Shown piece after piece: positions 16,660 through 25,134 of a stretch of 64,000 nt of DNA (position 1 is its first letter; each line of letters starts with the position of its first letter). A program made the position numbers and the translations under genes. The stretch comes from Acidisarcina sp. (lineage in GTDB: Bacteria; Acidobacteriota; Terriglobia; Terriglobales; Acidobacteriaceae): contig DATLIY010000009.1 in NCBI GenBank assembly GCA_035539175.1, positions 124,001-188,000 on the forward strand. The letters are read 5' to 3'. A model generated the notes under the pieces. That model saw only the letters and a program-made list of their open reading frames with translations, was not told where the DNA came from and did not search any database.

Positions 16660-17373
16660 CTAGTCAATCGCCAGGCTGAGCTGGTGGCGGATATCCGCGC
16701 CGCGCACCCAGAAGATGACGTCCGTCGCGATATTGGTGGCGTGATCGGCGATCCGCTCCAGGCTGCGTGCGATCAGGATAGAGTTCAGCGCCTGCATCGT
16801 ATAGTCCGGCTGCTTCTGAATCACCTGGAGCAGTTCGCTGTGGGCTGCGCGGTTCATCCGGTCGATCTCGTCGTCCATCTCCAGAACCGAATCGGCGACT
16901 TGGGCATCCGCATTCAGCAGCGCCTGAATCGATGTGCGGATCATCCGCCCGGCAAACTCACCCATCCCGCCAAAATCCACAGGCAGTTCGACTTCCGGCA
17001 TCTTGATCATCTCCTGCGTGCGGATGGCAATGCTCATCGACTGGTCTCCGATGCGCTCCAGGTCGCCATTGATCTTGATCACCGCAAGAATGAAGCGCAA
17101 GTCGATCGCCATGGGCTGCTCCTTTGCGAGCAGTTCATACGCCATCTCGTCCAGATCGCGCTGCGCACTATTAATCGCCGTCTCGTTCTCGCGAACATAC
17201 TCGCAAAGCTTTGGATCACGGCGCAGGTTCGCTTCGACTGCGGACTCGACGGCCTGCTGGGCAAGAGCAGCCATCGCAAGAAGCTTGTCTTTCAATTCAG
17301 CCAGTTGCTGCTGGAAGTGAATGCGTGGCAAATTCGGAATCTCCAACTTGAATTGTGCATCAATCACTGTCAC
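16660..17373 (-). CDS. phoU: Phosphate signalling/transport accessory protein PhoU
   Basis: A 237-residue all-helical protein with two PhoU repeats. The metal-binding motifs appear twice: ELLAKEQPMAIDLRFILAVIKINGDLERIGDQS and ILIARSLERIADHATNIATDVIFWVRG. PhoU connects the PstSCAB transporter to the PhoR kinase and restrains phosphate uptake. No pst or phoB/R genes are adjacent, so this is a detached copy in this window. Start taken as GTG at 17373 (a second in-frame GTG is two codons later); no ATG gives a full first repeat. Confidence 0.93.
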   Translation of the reverse strand: MTVIDAQFKLEIPNLPRIHFQQQLAELKDKLLAMAALAQQAVESAVEANLRRDPKLCEYVRENETAINSAQRDLDEMAYELLAKEQPMAIDLRFILAVIKINGDLERIGDQSMSIAIRTQEMIKMPEVELPVDFGGMGEFAGRMIRTSIQALLNADAQVADSVLEMDDEIDRMNRAAHSELLQVIQKQPDYTMQALNSILIARSLERIADHATNIATDVIFWVRGADIRHQLSLAID

Positions 17374-17689
17374 AAAGTCGCTAATTTTGACAGTTTGAAT
17401 CCCTCGGCCTATTCGGAGTCACGGTCTACGCCATGGGGATAGAACCAGAAAACTCCTCTAAATGGGCTATAACTGGCAAAATCGGGGATCGCCTGCACAT
17501 AAGAACTTGGAATGCTGGAACTCTCCTGCATCCAGCGCGGGTGATATGGGACGCGCTGCCCCGGCTCAGAACCCGGCATCGACCAATGCCACGCGAGATG
17601 GCCCGTCTCCATCTGCCAACGGGATCTCATTGTAACTACCTCCGTAGCATCAGCGTGCCTACCTTTTCGCTGCGGCACGCGAAAACCTG
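17374..17689. other. Intergenic stretch between phoU and phhA
   Basis: It contains the phoU upstream region. Open frames on both strands show no family features, signal peptide or ribosome site. I see no repeat, RNA gene or clear promoter consensus in it. Confidence 0.4.
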
Positions 17690-18499
17690 TCAGCCAAGCC
17701 GTGATTCGGCCTGCTGGGCTGCCTGGTAAATCTCGTCGAACGACTCCACCGCGTAGAGCACCGGCTGCATTTCCGAGGTGGAAAAGCGCTGCTCCATCAC
17801 CTGGTCCAGATTGAAGTCGCGAATCTCCGGGCCGCCGCGAACGACATGCTCGGACTCTCCCTGCGAGGAGATCAGCCCGCTGCCGTAAAGCCGGATCGCT
17901 CCCTCCTGCCGTATCACCCCAAACTCGACCGTGAACCAGAAGAGCCGCCCCATGCGCTCCAGATCCTCATGGTTGGTGAGCGCTGCGCAGACCCTGCCGT
18001 AATGCTGCAGAAAATCTGCAAATACCGGGTGGGCGTGCATCGGAACATGCCCAAAGACGTCATGAAAGATATCGGGCTCGGGAGTATAGTCCAGCGATTC
18101 CCGGCTGCGCAGATATGTGGTCGTCGGAAACTGCCGCGCCGCCAGCATCTCAAAGAATGCATCGGGAGGCAGGAAGCCGCTCACCGGGGTGGCGCGCCAG
18201 CCCGTGCGTGGCTGCAGGCGCTCATTCACATCCGCCAGGTTCGGAATCGAATCCTCACGCAGCCCAATCACTTCGAACCCTTGCAGGTACTCGCGGCAGG
18301 CATGCTGACGCAGTTGCGTCATGCGCCGGCGCACAAGCTCGGCCCACACCGCATGCTGATCCTGCGTGTACGCGCACCAATCCTGCTGGATAAGATATTG
18401 TCCAGCAATCGGGAGGCTCTTGCGGTCAATCTCTGCAGCCGGCCTCTGGCTGGCAAGGTACCCTTCTCTTCCGTGATTCTTCACGACCTCGGGATTCAT
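17690..18499 (-). CDS. phhA: Phenylalanine 4-monooxygenase
   Basis: A tetrahydrobiopterin-dependent iron enzyme that converts phenylalanine to tyrosine. The catalytic core is intact: GFLPPDAFFEMLAARQFPTTTYLRS, the two iron His in DIFHDVFGHVPMHAHP (about residues 146-151), and the iron Glu in RLFWFTVEFGVI (near 190), followed by LYGSGLISSQGES. Length is about 269 residues from the ATG at 18499; an upstream in-frame ATG at 18565 would add 22 non-conserved residues and cannot be excluded. It diverges from hppD and feeds tyrosine towards the homogentisate route encoded there. No pterin carbinolamine dehydratase (phhB) is adjacent. Confidence 0.93.
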   Translation of the reverse strand: MNPEVVKNHGREGYLASQRPAAEIDRKSLPIAGQYLIQQDWCAYTQDQHAVWAELVRRRMTQLRQHACREYLQGFEVIGLREDSIPNLADVNERLQPRTGWRATPVSGFLPPDAFFEMLAARQFPTTTYLRSRESLDYTPEPDIFHDVFGHVPMHAHPVFADFLQHYGRVCAALTNHEDLERMGRLFWFTVEFGVIRQEGAIRLYGSGLISSQGESEHVVRGGPEIRDFNLDQVMEQRFSTSEMQPVLYAVESFDEIYQAAQQAESRLG

Positions 18500-18665
18500 G
18501 GCATATACCCCGACACAAGCTGCGAAACCTCCGCAACTTTGCGCCTTATGTTCATCCGATGTCAATCAGGCCAGGCGGGGCTGGGAATGAGTTTCACATT
18601 ACTGAATTGCAGCTTCCACCGGGAAGCCTGCCAGCACATTGCTCCAGGGTGTATCGTATGTGGTC

Positions 18666-18690
18666 GTTGGGGCCAGATGCTGACCCCAAC
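18666..18690 (+). promoter_or_regulatory. Hairpin in the phhA-hppD divergent region
   Basis: Inverted repeat GTTGGGG-c-CAG-atg-CTG-a-CCCCAAC (10 pairs, one mismatch) lies 32 nt before the hppD ATG. It could be a dyad operator serving both divergent genes or a leader hairpin. No T tract follows. Confidence 0.4.
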
Positions 18691-18722
18691 CGATGCATCT
18701 TAAACGTGGGGAGTATTACACC

Positions 18723-19853
18723 ATGTCCACGCTTACACATCCCGAAGTAGAAACCAGGCATGACTTTCTGCCCCTGAATGGTACCGATCATATTGAGTTG
18801 TACGTGGGTAATGCGCGCCAGGCTGCCTATTACTACCGAGTTGCGTTTGGCATGACTCTGGTCGCGTATGCCGGACCTGAGACAGGACTTCGCACCCGCG
18901 CCTCCTACGTCGTCCAGCAAGGCAAGATCCGCTTCGTCCTCACCACTCCGCTGCGCCCCGACGGCGAAATAGCAGAACACATCCACCGCCATGGAGACGG
19001 CGTGCGTGACATAGCCCTGTGGGTTGATGACGCCAGGCAGGCATGGAAGGAAACAACCAAACGTGGCGCCCGCAGTGTTCTCGAACCTACGGAACTGAGA
19101 GATGAATATGGCATCGTCCATATTGCGTCGATCGCTACGTATGGAGACACGGTTCACACCTTCGTCGAGCGCCGCCGCTACTATGGCCCATTTCTCCCTG
19201 GCTATCGCGCCATCGCGAACGATCCCCAGGCGCGCCCTGCCGGTTTGCAGCATGTCGATCACGTGGTGGGAAATGTGGGCTGGCACGAAATGGACCGCTG
19301 GGTTGACTTCTACCGGAACGTCATGGGGTTCGAGCTATACCAGCACTTTGACGACAAGGATATTTCGACCGAGTACTCCGCACTGATGTCCAAGGTGATG
19401 AGCAACGGGAACGGCCGCGTCAAGTTTCCAATCAATGAGCCGGCAGAGGGCCGTAGGAAGTCGCAGATCGAGGAGTACCTTGAGTACTACCATGGATCCG
19501 GGGTCCAACATATCGCTATGGCAACCAGCGACATTCTGGCGACTGTGGCCTTGCTGAAGCAGCAGGGGGTTGAGTTTCTCTCCATACCGCACGCTTACTA
19601 TTCCGCGCTGGAGAGCCGCGTTGGCCGCATCGATGAGCCACTGGAAGAGTTGGAGAAGCTGGGGATTCTCGTCGATCGAGATGAGGAAGGCTACATGCTC
19701 CAGATCTTTACGCGCCCTGTCGAGGATCGGCCCACGCTCTTCTTTGAGATCATCCAGCGCAAAGGCAGCCGGAGTTTTGGCAAAGGAAACTTCAAAGCGC
19801 TCTTCGAGGCCATTGAGCGCGAGCAGGCGGCACGTGGAAATCTATTAAGGTAA
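18723..19853 (+). CDS. hppD: 4-hydroxyphenylpyruvate dioxygenase
   Basis: A 376-residue Fe(II) enzyme that converts 4-hydroxyphenylpyruvate to homogentisate. Two vicinal-oxygen-chelate domains are seen: the N-terminal one begins GTDHIELYVGNARQAAYYY, and the catalytic C-terminal one begins LQHVDHVVGNVG. The iron ligands are His in DHVVGN, His in GVQHIAMAT and Glu in LFFEIIQRKG. The C-terminal helix (GSRSFGKGNFKALFEAIEREQ) is the family's gating helix. The ATG at 18723 has GGGGAG at 9 nt and removes ten upstream codons. First gene of a four-gene catabolic operon; the FAH gene starts 4 bp after its stop. Confidence 0.96.
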   Translation: MSTLTHPEVETRHDFLPLNGTDHIELYVGNARQAAYYYRVAFGMTLVAYAGPETGLRTRASYVVQQGKIRFVLTTPLRPDGEIAEHIHRHGDGVRDIALWVDDARQAWKETTKRGARSVLEPTELRDEYGIVHIASIATYGDTVHTFVERRRYYGPFLPGYRAIANDPQARPAGLQHVDHVVGNVGWHEMDRWVDFYRNVMGFELYQHFDDKDISTEYSALMSKVMSNGNGRVKFPINEPAEGRRKSQIEEYLEYYHGSGVQHIAMATSDILATVALLKQQGVEFLSIPHAYYSALESRVGRIDEPLEELEKLGILVDRDEEGYMLQIFTRPVEDRPTLFFEIIQRKGSRSFGKGNFKALFEAIEREQAARGNLLR

Positions 19854-19857
19854 GCGC

Positions 19858-20814
19858 ATGAAGCTGTGCACGTTCGAAGTGCAGACCCATTTAGGAAGCT
19901 TTCGCCGGCTCGGCGCCGTCTGTTCCGACAGCGTCATCGACCTTAACTTTGCAGCGGCATTGCACCTGGAGAATTCGCGGCACGCCGATGCCCTGGTGCC
20001 GCCTTCGCTGCTTGCGTGGCTCGAAGGCGGCACGCTCACGCACAAGACAACCCTGGACGCCATCGCCTATCTTCCTGCGCATCTGTGGCAGGGCAAGCAC
20101 GGCGAGACGCTCCGGTATCGCCATGATGAAATCCGGATGCTGACGCCGCTGCCGGATGCGCGTTCCCTGCGCGACTTCTACGCCTTTGAGGCCCACGTCC
20201 AGAGCGGCTTTGAGAAGCGCAATGAGGCCATGCCGAAGGAGTGGTACGAGATACCCGTCTACTACCAGACAGGCCACCACAACCTTATCGGCTCCGACCA
20301 GGACGTGCTGTGGCCGAGCTTTACGGAGCGATTTGACTATGAGCTGGAACTGGCCGCTATCATCGGGCGGGAAGGCCGCAATATCAAGGCCGAAGAGGCA
20401 CGCCAGTACATCGCTGGATACACCATCCTGAATGACTTCAGCGCGCGGGATATGCAAAAGCGCGAGATGAAAGTTCGCCTCGGACCTGCGAAGGGAAAGC
20501 ACTGGTGCTCTGGACTGGGACCATGGATGGTGACCGCCGATGAACTGACCAATCCCTACGACCTGGTGATGACCGCACGCGTGAACGGCGAAGAATGGTC
20601 TCGTGGCTACTCCGGCGATCTGCATTGGAAATTTGAACAGATGATTGAGTTCCTCACCCTGGATGACACCATCTATCCCGGCGACATCATCGGCTCGGGA
20701 ACCGTAGGAACGGGCTGCGGACTGGAGTTGGACAAGTGGGTTCAGCCGGGCGACACACTCGAACTGGAAATCGAAAAGATAGGAGTACTGCGCAATCGCG
20801 TAGTGCGAAAGTAA
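19858..20814 (+). CDS. Fumarylacetoacetate hydrolase family protein
   Basis: A 318-residue FAH-fold hydrolase. Metal-binding acidic residues and the fold core are visible in TERFDYELELAAIIGREGRNI, GYTILNDFSARDMQKREM and TLDDTIYPGDIIGSGTVGTGCG. In this operon it most likely cleaves fumarylacetoacetate (or maleylacetoacetate) to fumarate and acetoacetate, the last step of homogentisate breakdown. It is shorter than the eukaryotic-type fumarylacetoacetase (about 420 residues), so the exact substrate is inferred from context. No maleylacetoacetate isomerase gene is present nearby. Confidence 0.9.
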   Translation: MKLCTFEVQTHLGSFRRLGAVCSDSVIDLNFAAALHLENSRHADALVPPSLLAWLEGGTLTHKTTLDAIAYLPAHLWQGKHGETLRYRHDEIRMLTPLPDARSLRDFYAFEAHVQSGFEKRNEAMPKEWYEIPVYYQTGHHNLIGSDQDVLWPSFTERFDYELELAAIIGREGRNIKAEEARQYIAGYTILNDFSARDMQKREMKVRLGPAKGKHWCSGLGPWMVTADELTNPYDLVMTARVNGEEWSRGYSGDLHWKFEQMIEFLTLDDTIYPGDIIGSGTVGTGCGLELDKWVQPGDTLELEIEKIGVLRNRVVRK

Positions 20815-20840
20815 GCGGAGCCACAAACGGAGAGTGCCCT

Positions 20841-21989
20841 ATGTTTCCCCTGAAAAAAGGCAAGACCGCACAACAAGCGCACGTTGGACTACCGCAGGGT
20901 ACTTACGAAGAAGAACATGGGCGCAAAGGTTTCTACGGAAAAGCCGCGCACCTTTACCACACACATCCGCCGACAGACTGGATTCGCTTCGAGGGGAAAC
21001 TCCGGCCGCATCTTTTCGATCTGAACAAGCTGGAGCCAGGCGACCATAAAGACCCGGCAGGAGGGCCGGAGACCTTTCTCCACAACCAGGATGTGCTCCT
21101 CTCCGTGTCCCGTCGGTCCCGGCCCATGCCGTTTTATTTTCGTAACAGTGATGGAGACGAATTGTACTTTGTCCATCGCGGACATGGCAGCATCGAGACG
21201 GACTTTGGTCCGCTGGAGTACGAGAAGGGCGATTACATCGTGCTTCCCCGCTCCGTTACCTACCGCGTGGTGCCGGCGGTGGAGGATAATTTCTTCCTCA
21301 TCATCCAATCGAAGGCGGAGTTCAATCAGCCGGAGCGCGGCCTTCTCGGTCAGCATGCTCTCTACGATCCTGCGGTCATTGTCGTGCCTGAGCCCTCGCC
21401 GCTTTCCTCGAAGGCCGAGGATCGCGACGAGTGGGAGGTGCGCATCCGCTGTGAAGGCGAGCACTCCAAGGTCTTCTACCCCTTCAACCCTATTGACGTC
21501 ATCGGGTGGAAGGGCGACTTGACGGCATGGAAGATCAACCTGCGCGACATTCGTCCGGTGATGAGCCATCGGGCCCATCTACCACCGAGCGCACACACCA
21601 CGTTCGTCACCGAGGGAGCCGTGGTTTGCAGCTTTGTTCCGCGCCCGCTGGAGCAGGAGGCCGACGCGATGAAGGTCCCCTTCTTCCACCGCAATACGGA
21701 TTACGACGAATTCATCTTCTACCACGATGGAGACTTCTTCAGTAAGGACAACATCGAGCCCGGTTATGCCACGCTGCACCCTCGCGGAATCCACCACGGC
21801 CCCCACCCCAAGGCGCTTGCGAATCAGGGGAAGAAGACGCACACCGACGAGTACGCGGTCATGTTGGACGGCCTGAACCCCATCCATGTGCTACCCGCGG
21901 GAGAGCAGGTGGAGTGGGCAGATTACTGGGCAAGCTGGGGCGCCGCAGCACGAAACAAAAAACGCCGGCAAACGGAAACGGTACCATAA
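20841..21989 (+). CDS. hmgA: Homogentisate 1,2-dioxygenase
   Basis: A 382-residue cupin-fold iron enzyme that opens the homogentisate ring to maleylacetoacetate. Visible are HTHPPTDWIRFEG near the N terminus, FRNSDGDELYFVHRGHGSIET, RPVMSHRAHLPPSAHTTF, the ligand segment NTDYDEFIFYHDGDFFS with the iron Glu, and HPRGIHHGPHPKAL with the ligand His. The ATG at 20841 follows a CGGAGAG site; the longer open frame overlaps the FAH gene and is not used. It is shorter than the human enzyme (445) but matches the compact bacterial form found in hpp/fah/hmg clusters. Confidence 0.93.
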   Translation: MFPLKKGKTAQQAHVGLPQGTYEEEHGRKGFYGKAAHLYHTHPPTDWIRFEGKLRPHLFDLNKLEPGDHKDPAGGPETFLHNQDVLLSVSRRSRPMPFYFRNSDGDELYFVHRGHGSIETDFGPLEYEKGDYIVLPRSVTYRVVPAVEDNFFLIIQSKAEFNQPERGLLGQHALYDPAVIVVPEPSPLSSKAEDRDEWEVRIRCEGEHSKVFYPFNPIDVIGWKGDLTAWKINLRDIRPVMSHRAHLPPSAHTTFVTEGAVVCSFVPRPLEQEADAMKVPFFHRNTDYDEFIFYHDGDFFSKDNIEPGYATLHPRGIHHGPHPKALANQGKKTHTDEYAVMLDGLNPIHVLPAGEQVEWADYWASWGAAARNKKRRQTETVP

Positions 21990-21993
21990 GAAC

Positions 21994-22629
21994 ATGCCTG
22001 AGCAAGACTCCCAAGACATGCTGACTTTCGATCCCGCGAACTATGCCCCACAGGACATCTATAAATTGATGGTGGGATCGATTGTGCCGCGCCCCATCGC
22101 ATTTGTATCTACCGTGGATGCAAATGGAGTTGGCAACCTGGCTCCCTTCAGCTTCTTTACAGCGGCCAGCGCCAATCCCCCGGTCGTCTGCTTCTGCCCC
22201 ATGCTTCGCCGTGTCGGTCCGCCGGAAAAGGATACTCTGCGCAATGTGGAGGCTACTCGTGAGTTCGTCGTCAACATCGTTTCCGAGGAGTTTGCGGAAC
22301 GGATGAACCTTTGTTCCGCCGAGGTGCCGCCGGAGGTCAATGAATTTGATATCTCCGGGCTCACTCCGCTCGCCAGCGAACTGGTTCGTCCCCCTCGCGT
22401 TGCGGAGTCGCATGTGCAGATGGAGTGCCGCCTGCTGCAGGTAGTCCGAGTCAGCGACAAGCCAATGGGAGGGGTGCTCGTGCTGGGCGAGGTGCTGCGC
22501 TTCCACGTCCGCGAGGGATTGGTCGCCGAGTTTCGCATCGATCCTGCCAAGCTGAAGGCCATCGGTCGCATGGCCGGGACCACGTACGTCCGTACCACCG
22601 ACCGTTTTGACATGGATCGGCCGCACTGA
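21994..22629 (+). CDS. Flavin reductase domain protein (FMN-binding split barrel)
   Basis: About 211 residues of the flavin-reductase-like split barrel: MVGSIVPRPIAFVSTVDANGVGNLAPFSFFTAASANPPVVCF, then ATREFVVNIVSEEFAERMNL. Such proteins bind FMN and reduce it, or act as flavin-dependent oxidoreductases with unknown substrate. It begins 4 bp after hmgA, so it belongs to the homogentisate operon, but none of the classical steps needs a flavin reductase. It may support a side reaction or detoxify a quinone such as benzoquinone acetate; this is speculation. Confidence 0.85.
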   Translation: MPEQDSQDMLTFDPANYAPQDIYKLMVGSIVPRPIAFVSTVDANGVGNLAPFSFFTAASANPPVVCFCPMLRRVGPPEKDTLRNVEATREFVVNIVSEEFAERMNLCSAEVPPEVNEFDISGLTPLASELVRPPRVAESHVQMECRLLQVVRVSDKPMGGVLVLGEVLRFHVREGLVAEFRIDPAKLKAIGRMAGTTYVRTTDRFDMDRPH

Positions 22630-22706
22630 CCGCTCCACGCTACCCATCGCTGGAAATTCATGTTTGCCCAATCTGAGAATCAGAAAACATAAAGGCAGGT
22701 CCATCG

Positions 22707-22877
22707 TTGAATCGCATTCTTGACTTCCTTGTGGAAACGTTCATCGCGACTTTTGGGATCACCCGACCCAGGCCAGAACAGCAGCAACTCGTCCGCTTTC
22801 TGCTCGGCGGATTTATTCTTGGCGCGATCCTGCTAGCTGTTGGTATAGTCGTTTTCTTCTGGTTTCAGCTTCGCTAG
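22707..22877 (+). CDS. Small single-span membrane protein, TTG start
   Basis: A 56-residue frame from TTG at 22707 to TAG at 22877: N-terminal MNRILDFLVETFIATFGI, a polar loop TRPRPEQQQ, then a clear membrane span LLGGFILGAILLAVGIVVFFW. An AGG-containing weak ribosome site is upstream. It lies in a gap between the catabolic operon and yceI. The coherent hydrophobic pattern favours a real gene, but there is no family match I recognise and the start is unusual. Confidence 0.45.
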   Translation: MNRILDFLVETFIATFGITRPRPEQQQLVRFLLGGFILGAILLAVGIVVFFWFQLR

Positions 22878-22953
22878 ACCGGAGGCGGTGATTCTGCCGA
22901 GGGCAAACCTGCTCTCAAGCTGCAGATTTTTCAGCAAATTCTAAAAAAACAAA

Positions 22954-22986
22954 ATATTTGTTGCAACGAATATCTCGCTGTATCAT
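22954..22986 (+). promoter_or_regulatory. Predicted yceI promoter with MarR-type operator
   Basis: Inverted repeat ATATTTGT-TGCA-ACGAATAT at 22954-22973, with GTTGCAAC as its perfect core. It overlaps the -35 box of a candidate promoter: TTGTTG (22958-22963), 17-nt spacer, TATCAT (22981-22986). The same operator architecture precedes the polyketide operon at 14408-14427. The marR gene two genes downstream is the likely source of the regulator. Confidence 0.65.
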
Positions 22987-23073
22987 CCATTTAAGTGGAG
23001 CTTGTTCACGGCCAGCTTGGCGCAGGAAAGCTCGACAACCAGCAGCAGCAGCTTCCCAAGAGGAGATTGATCG

Positions 23074-23646
23074 ATGAAGTTCAAGGCATTGGCAGTAGCG
23101 ACAGTATTGGCAGTAGGTGCTTCCCTAGCGAGCGCCCAGACTTCGACATGGAAGTTCGATTCGGCGCACAGCTCCGCTGATTTCGTAATTCGCCACATGG
23201 GCATTTCGAATGTGCATGGACACTTCGGCAATGTGAGTGGAACCATCAACCTGGACGACAAGGACATCACCAAGTCCTCTGTTAAGGCCACCGTGGATAC
23301 CACGACTGTCGACACCGGCGTCGAGCAACGCAACACCCACTTGAAGAGCGCTGACTTCTTCGATGTGGCAAAGTATCCTGATATGACCTTTGTGAGCAAG
23401 CAGTTGGTGAAGAAGGATGGCAAACTGGAGCTGATCGGCGACCTCACCATGCACGGAGTGACCAAGAGCGTGACTCTCGATCTGGATGGCCCCAGCCAGG
23501 TTATGGTCGATCCGAAGGGTGTCTCGCACCGCGGATTCTCTGCCACCACCAGCATTCACCGCGCCGACTTCGGACTCACTTACGGAAACGGAATCCTGGG
23601 AGACGATGTGAAGGTCTCTCTCGACGTGGAAGCAATCAAGCAGTAA
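23074..23646 (+). CDS. YceI family periplasmic lipid-binding protein (copy 2)
   Basis: A 190-residue protein with a signal peptide (MKFKALAVATVLAVGASLASAQ) and a full YceI barrel: WKFDSAHSSADFVIRHMGISNVHGHF, RNTHLKSADFFDVAKYPDMTF and DLTMHGVTKSVTLDLD. This is closer to canonical YceI than the copy at 9967. It has a strong AGAGGAG ribosome site and a MarR-type operator about 100 nt upstream, with the marR gene following in the same direction, the usual arrangement of a MarR-controlled stress-inducible yceI. Confidence 0.93.
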   Translation: MKFKALAVATVLAVGASLASAQTSTWKFDSAHSSADFVIRHMGISNVHGHFGNVSGTINLDDKDITKSSVKATVDTTTVDTGVEQRNTHLKSADFFDVAKYPDMTFVSKQLVKKDGKLELIGDLTMHGVTKSVTLDLDGPSQVMVDPKGVSHRGFSATTSIHRADFGLTYGNGILGDDVKVSLDVEAIKQ

Positions 23647-23732
23647 AAGATACGGCAGGGACAATCGCAGGGGGGATGCGCTCGGAAGCACTTGAGGCGC
23701 ATTCCTCCAGCACGTCTCTGCGGGGTGGATCT

Positions 23733-24248
23733 ATGGTCAGGAAGCTCCAAGAGGAGATTAAACAGTCACTACCCTTCTCCACGCTGGAAGAAGAAGCGAT
23801 GCTGAACCTGTCACGGACAGCAGACCGTTTGCAGAGCTCCTTTCGACAGATGCTGAAGCAGTATGCGCTTACCCCGGCACAATACAACGTGCTCCGCATC
23901 CTGCGGGGCGCCGCGCCGTCGGGACTGACCTGCAATGATCTGGGTTCGCGGATGATCAGCGAAGACCCGGACATCACCCGGCTGCTGGATCGGCTGACCA
24001 AGCAGAATCTGGTTCGCCGGCGCCGGGATCAGACCGATCGCCGCGTGATTTATACCTGGATCACTCCAGCGGGACTGGAGAAATTGAAAGAGCTGGATCC
24101 CCTGGTAATCAGCTATATCCAGAATCAGGTGAAACATATGAGCCAGGAGCGGCTCCTGTTGCTTATCGATCTGCTGGAGGAGGCTCGCCAGTCAGCCGAC
24201 ACTCCTGTAGAGAATGCTCCGGCTGCGGCACACACACTCCACGAATAG
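23733..24248 (+). CDS. MarR family transcriptional regulator
   Basis: About 171 residues with a winged helix: LTPAQYNVLRILRGAAPSGLTCNDLGSRMISEDPDITRLLDRL, and the wing LVRRRRDQTDRRVIYTWITPAGLEKL with the DRR signature. The ATG at 23733 begins VRKLQEEIKQ, a frequent start for acidobacterial MarR proteins; an ATG at 23676 would add 19 residues but its G-rich site is too close to serve. MarR dimers bind 16-20 bp pseudopalindromes and are released by phenolic or lipophilic ligands. The likely targets are the sites at 22954 and 14408. Confidence 0.9.
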   Translation: MVRKLQEEIKQSLPFSTLEEEAMLNLSRTADRLQSSFRQMLKQYALTPAQYNVLRILRGAAPSGLTCNDLGSRMISEDPDITRLLDRLTKQNLVRRRRDQTDRRVIYTWITPAGLEKLKELDPLVISYIQNQVKHMSQERLLLLIDLLEEARQSADTPVENAPAAAHTLHE

Positions 24249-24300
24249 TCCCAGAGAATCCGGCTTCGATTCCGCAGGTTGAGCGGCAGGATTCCCCTGG

Positions 24301-25128
24301 TTAGTGACTCACATCCTCGGTAAGGGACGCGGGCGCGTGGCCGTTTGTCTTTCCGCCTTCGAGAGCCTCGCTGGTTATGGTAGTGGAGCCTCCAGCCGCC
24401 TCTGGGGAAGATTTGTGCAGCTCATGGTGCAAGCAATAGAGCGCCAGCTCGAGTCTGTCCGAGACGCCCAGCTTGTCATACACCTTGCGCAGATAATTCT
24501 TGATCACCTGCTCGGTGGTTCCGAGCTGATAGGCAATTTCCTTATTTCTCTTACCCTGGGTGATGCAGGTGATGATTGCCAGCTCCTTGGGGGAGAGACG
24601 AGGCTGGGTACGGGAGCTGGTCGGATTCATCGCCTGCGACCGATACGCTTCGATGACCCAGTTGACCGACTGATTGTCGATCCAGGTCTCACCCGCAGCG
24701 ATCTTCCGCACGCACTTTACCAGCAGATCGGGGGAGATGGACCGCGGAATGATTCCACGCACTCCACGACGATACAGCTCCACTGTGTTCGATTCATCCG
24801 ACGCCATGGTCTGAATGATGATCTTGACGTTGGGGGCGCGGCGTACGATCTCCGGAATCGCGTCTGTGGTGCCGCTCAGCAGGTTCCCCTCAAGCATCAC
24901 GATGTCGCAGGGAAAGCGCTCGACAGCCTCATGAAGACCGGCGATGGAATCCACCTGAGATACGACGCGTATGTCGTCCTCAAGAGCGAATATTTTGCGC
25001 ATGCCAACGCGGTAGATTGCCTGGGAATCCGCCAGGAGAACACGGATGACAGCGTGGGTTGCGGCTGTATCTGCCTCGGGCTGCTCAGATTCGGGTTCTT
25101 CAAAAAAATTGGATTTGGCAGGAACCAT
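24301..25128 (-). CDS. LuxR/NarL-type response regulator with degenerate receiver
   Basis: 275 residues. The receiver-like domain (about 28-145) aligns with NarL, but key residues differ. The acidic pair is D34-S35 (ADSQ). The phosphoacceptor Asp is Glu80 (CDIVMLEGNLL). The conserved Lys is replaced by Arg129 (GIIPRS). The HTH is normal: LSPKELAIITCITQGKRNKEIAYQLGTTEQVIKNYLRKVYDKLGVSDR. The domain is therefore probably not controlled by ordinary Asp phosphorylation; Glu can mimic the active state. It follows a PilZ gene by 6 bp, so the pair is almost surely cotranscribed, hinting at a c-di-GMP link. No kinase is nearby. Confidence 0.9.
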   Translation of the reverse strand: MVPAKSNFFEEPESEQPEADTAATHAVIRVLLADSQAIYRVGMRKIFALEDDIRVVSQVDSIAGLHEAVERFPCDIVMLEGNLLSGTTDAIPEIVRRAPNVKIIIQTMASDESNTVELYRRGVRGIIPRSISPDLLVKCVRKIAAGETWIDNQSVNWVIEAYRSQAMNPTSSRTQPRLSPKELAIITCITQGKRNKEIAYQLGTTEQVIKNYLRKVYDKLGVSDRLELALYCLHHELHKSSPEAAGGSTTITSEALEGGKTNGHAPASLTEDVSH

Positions 25129-25134
25129 AAGTAT

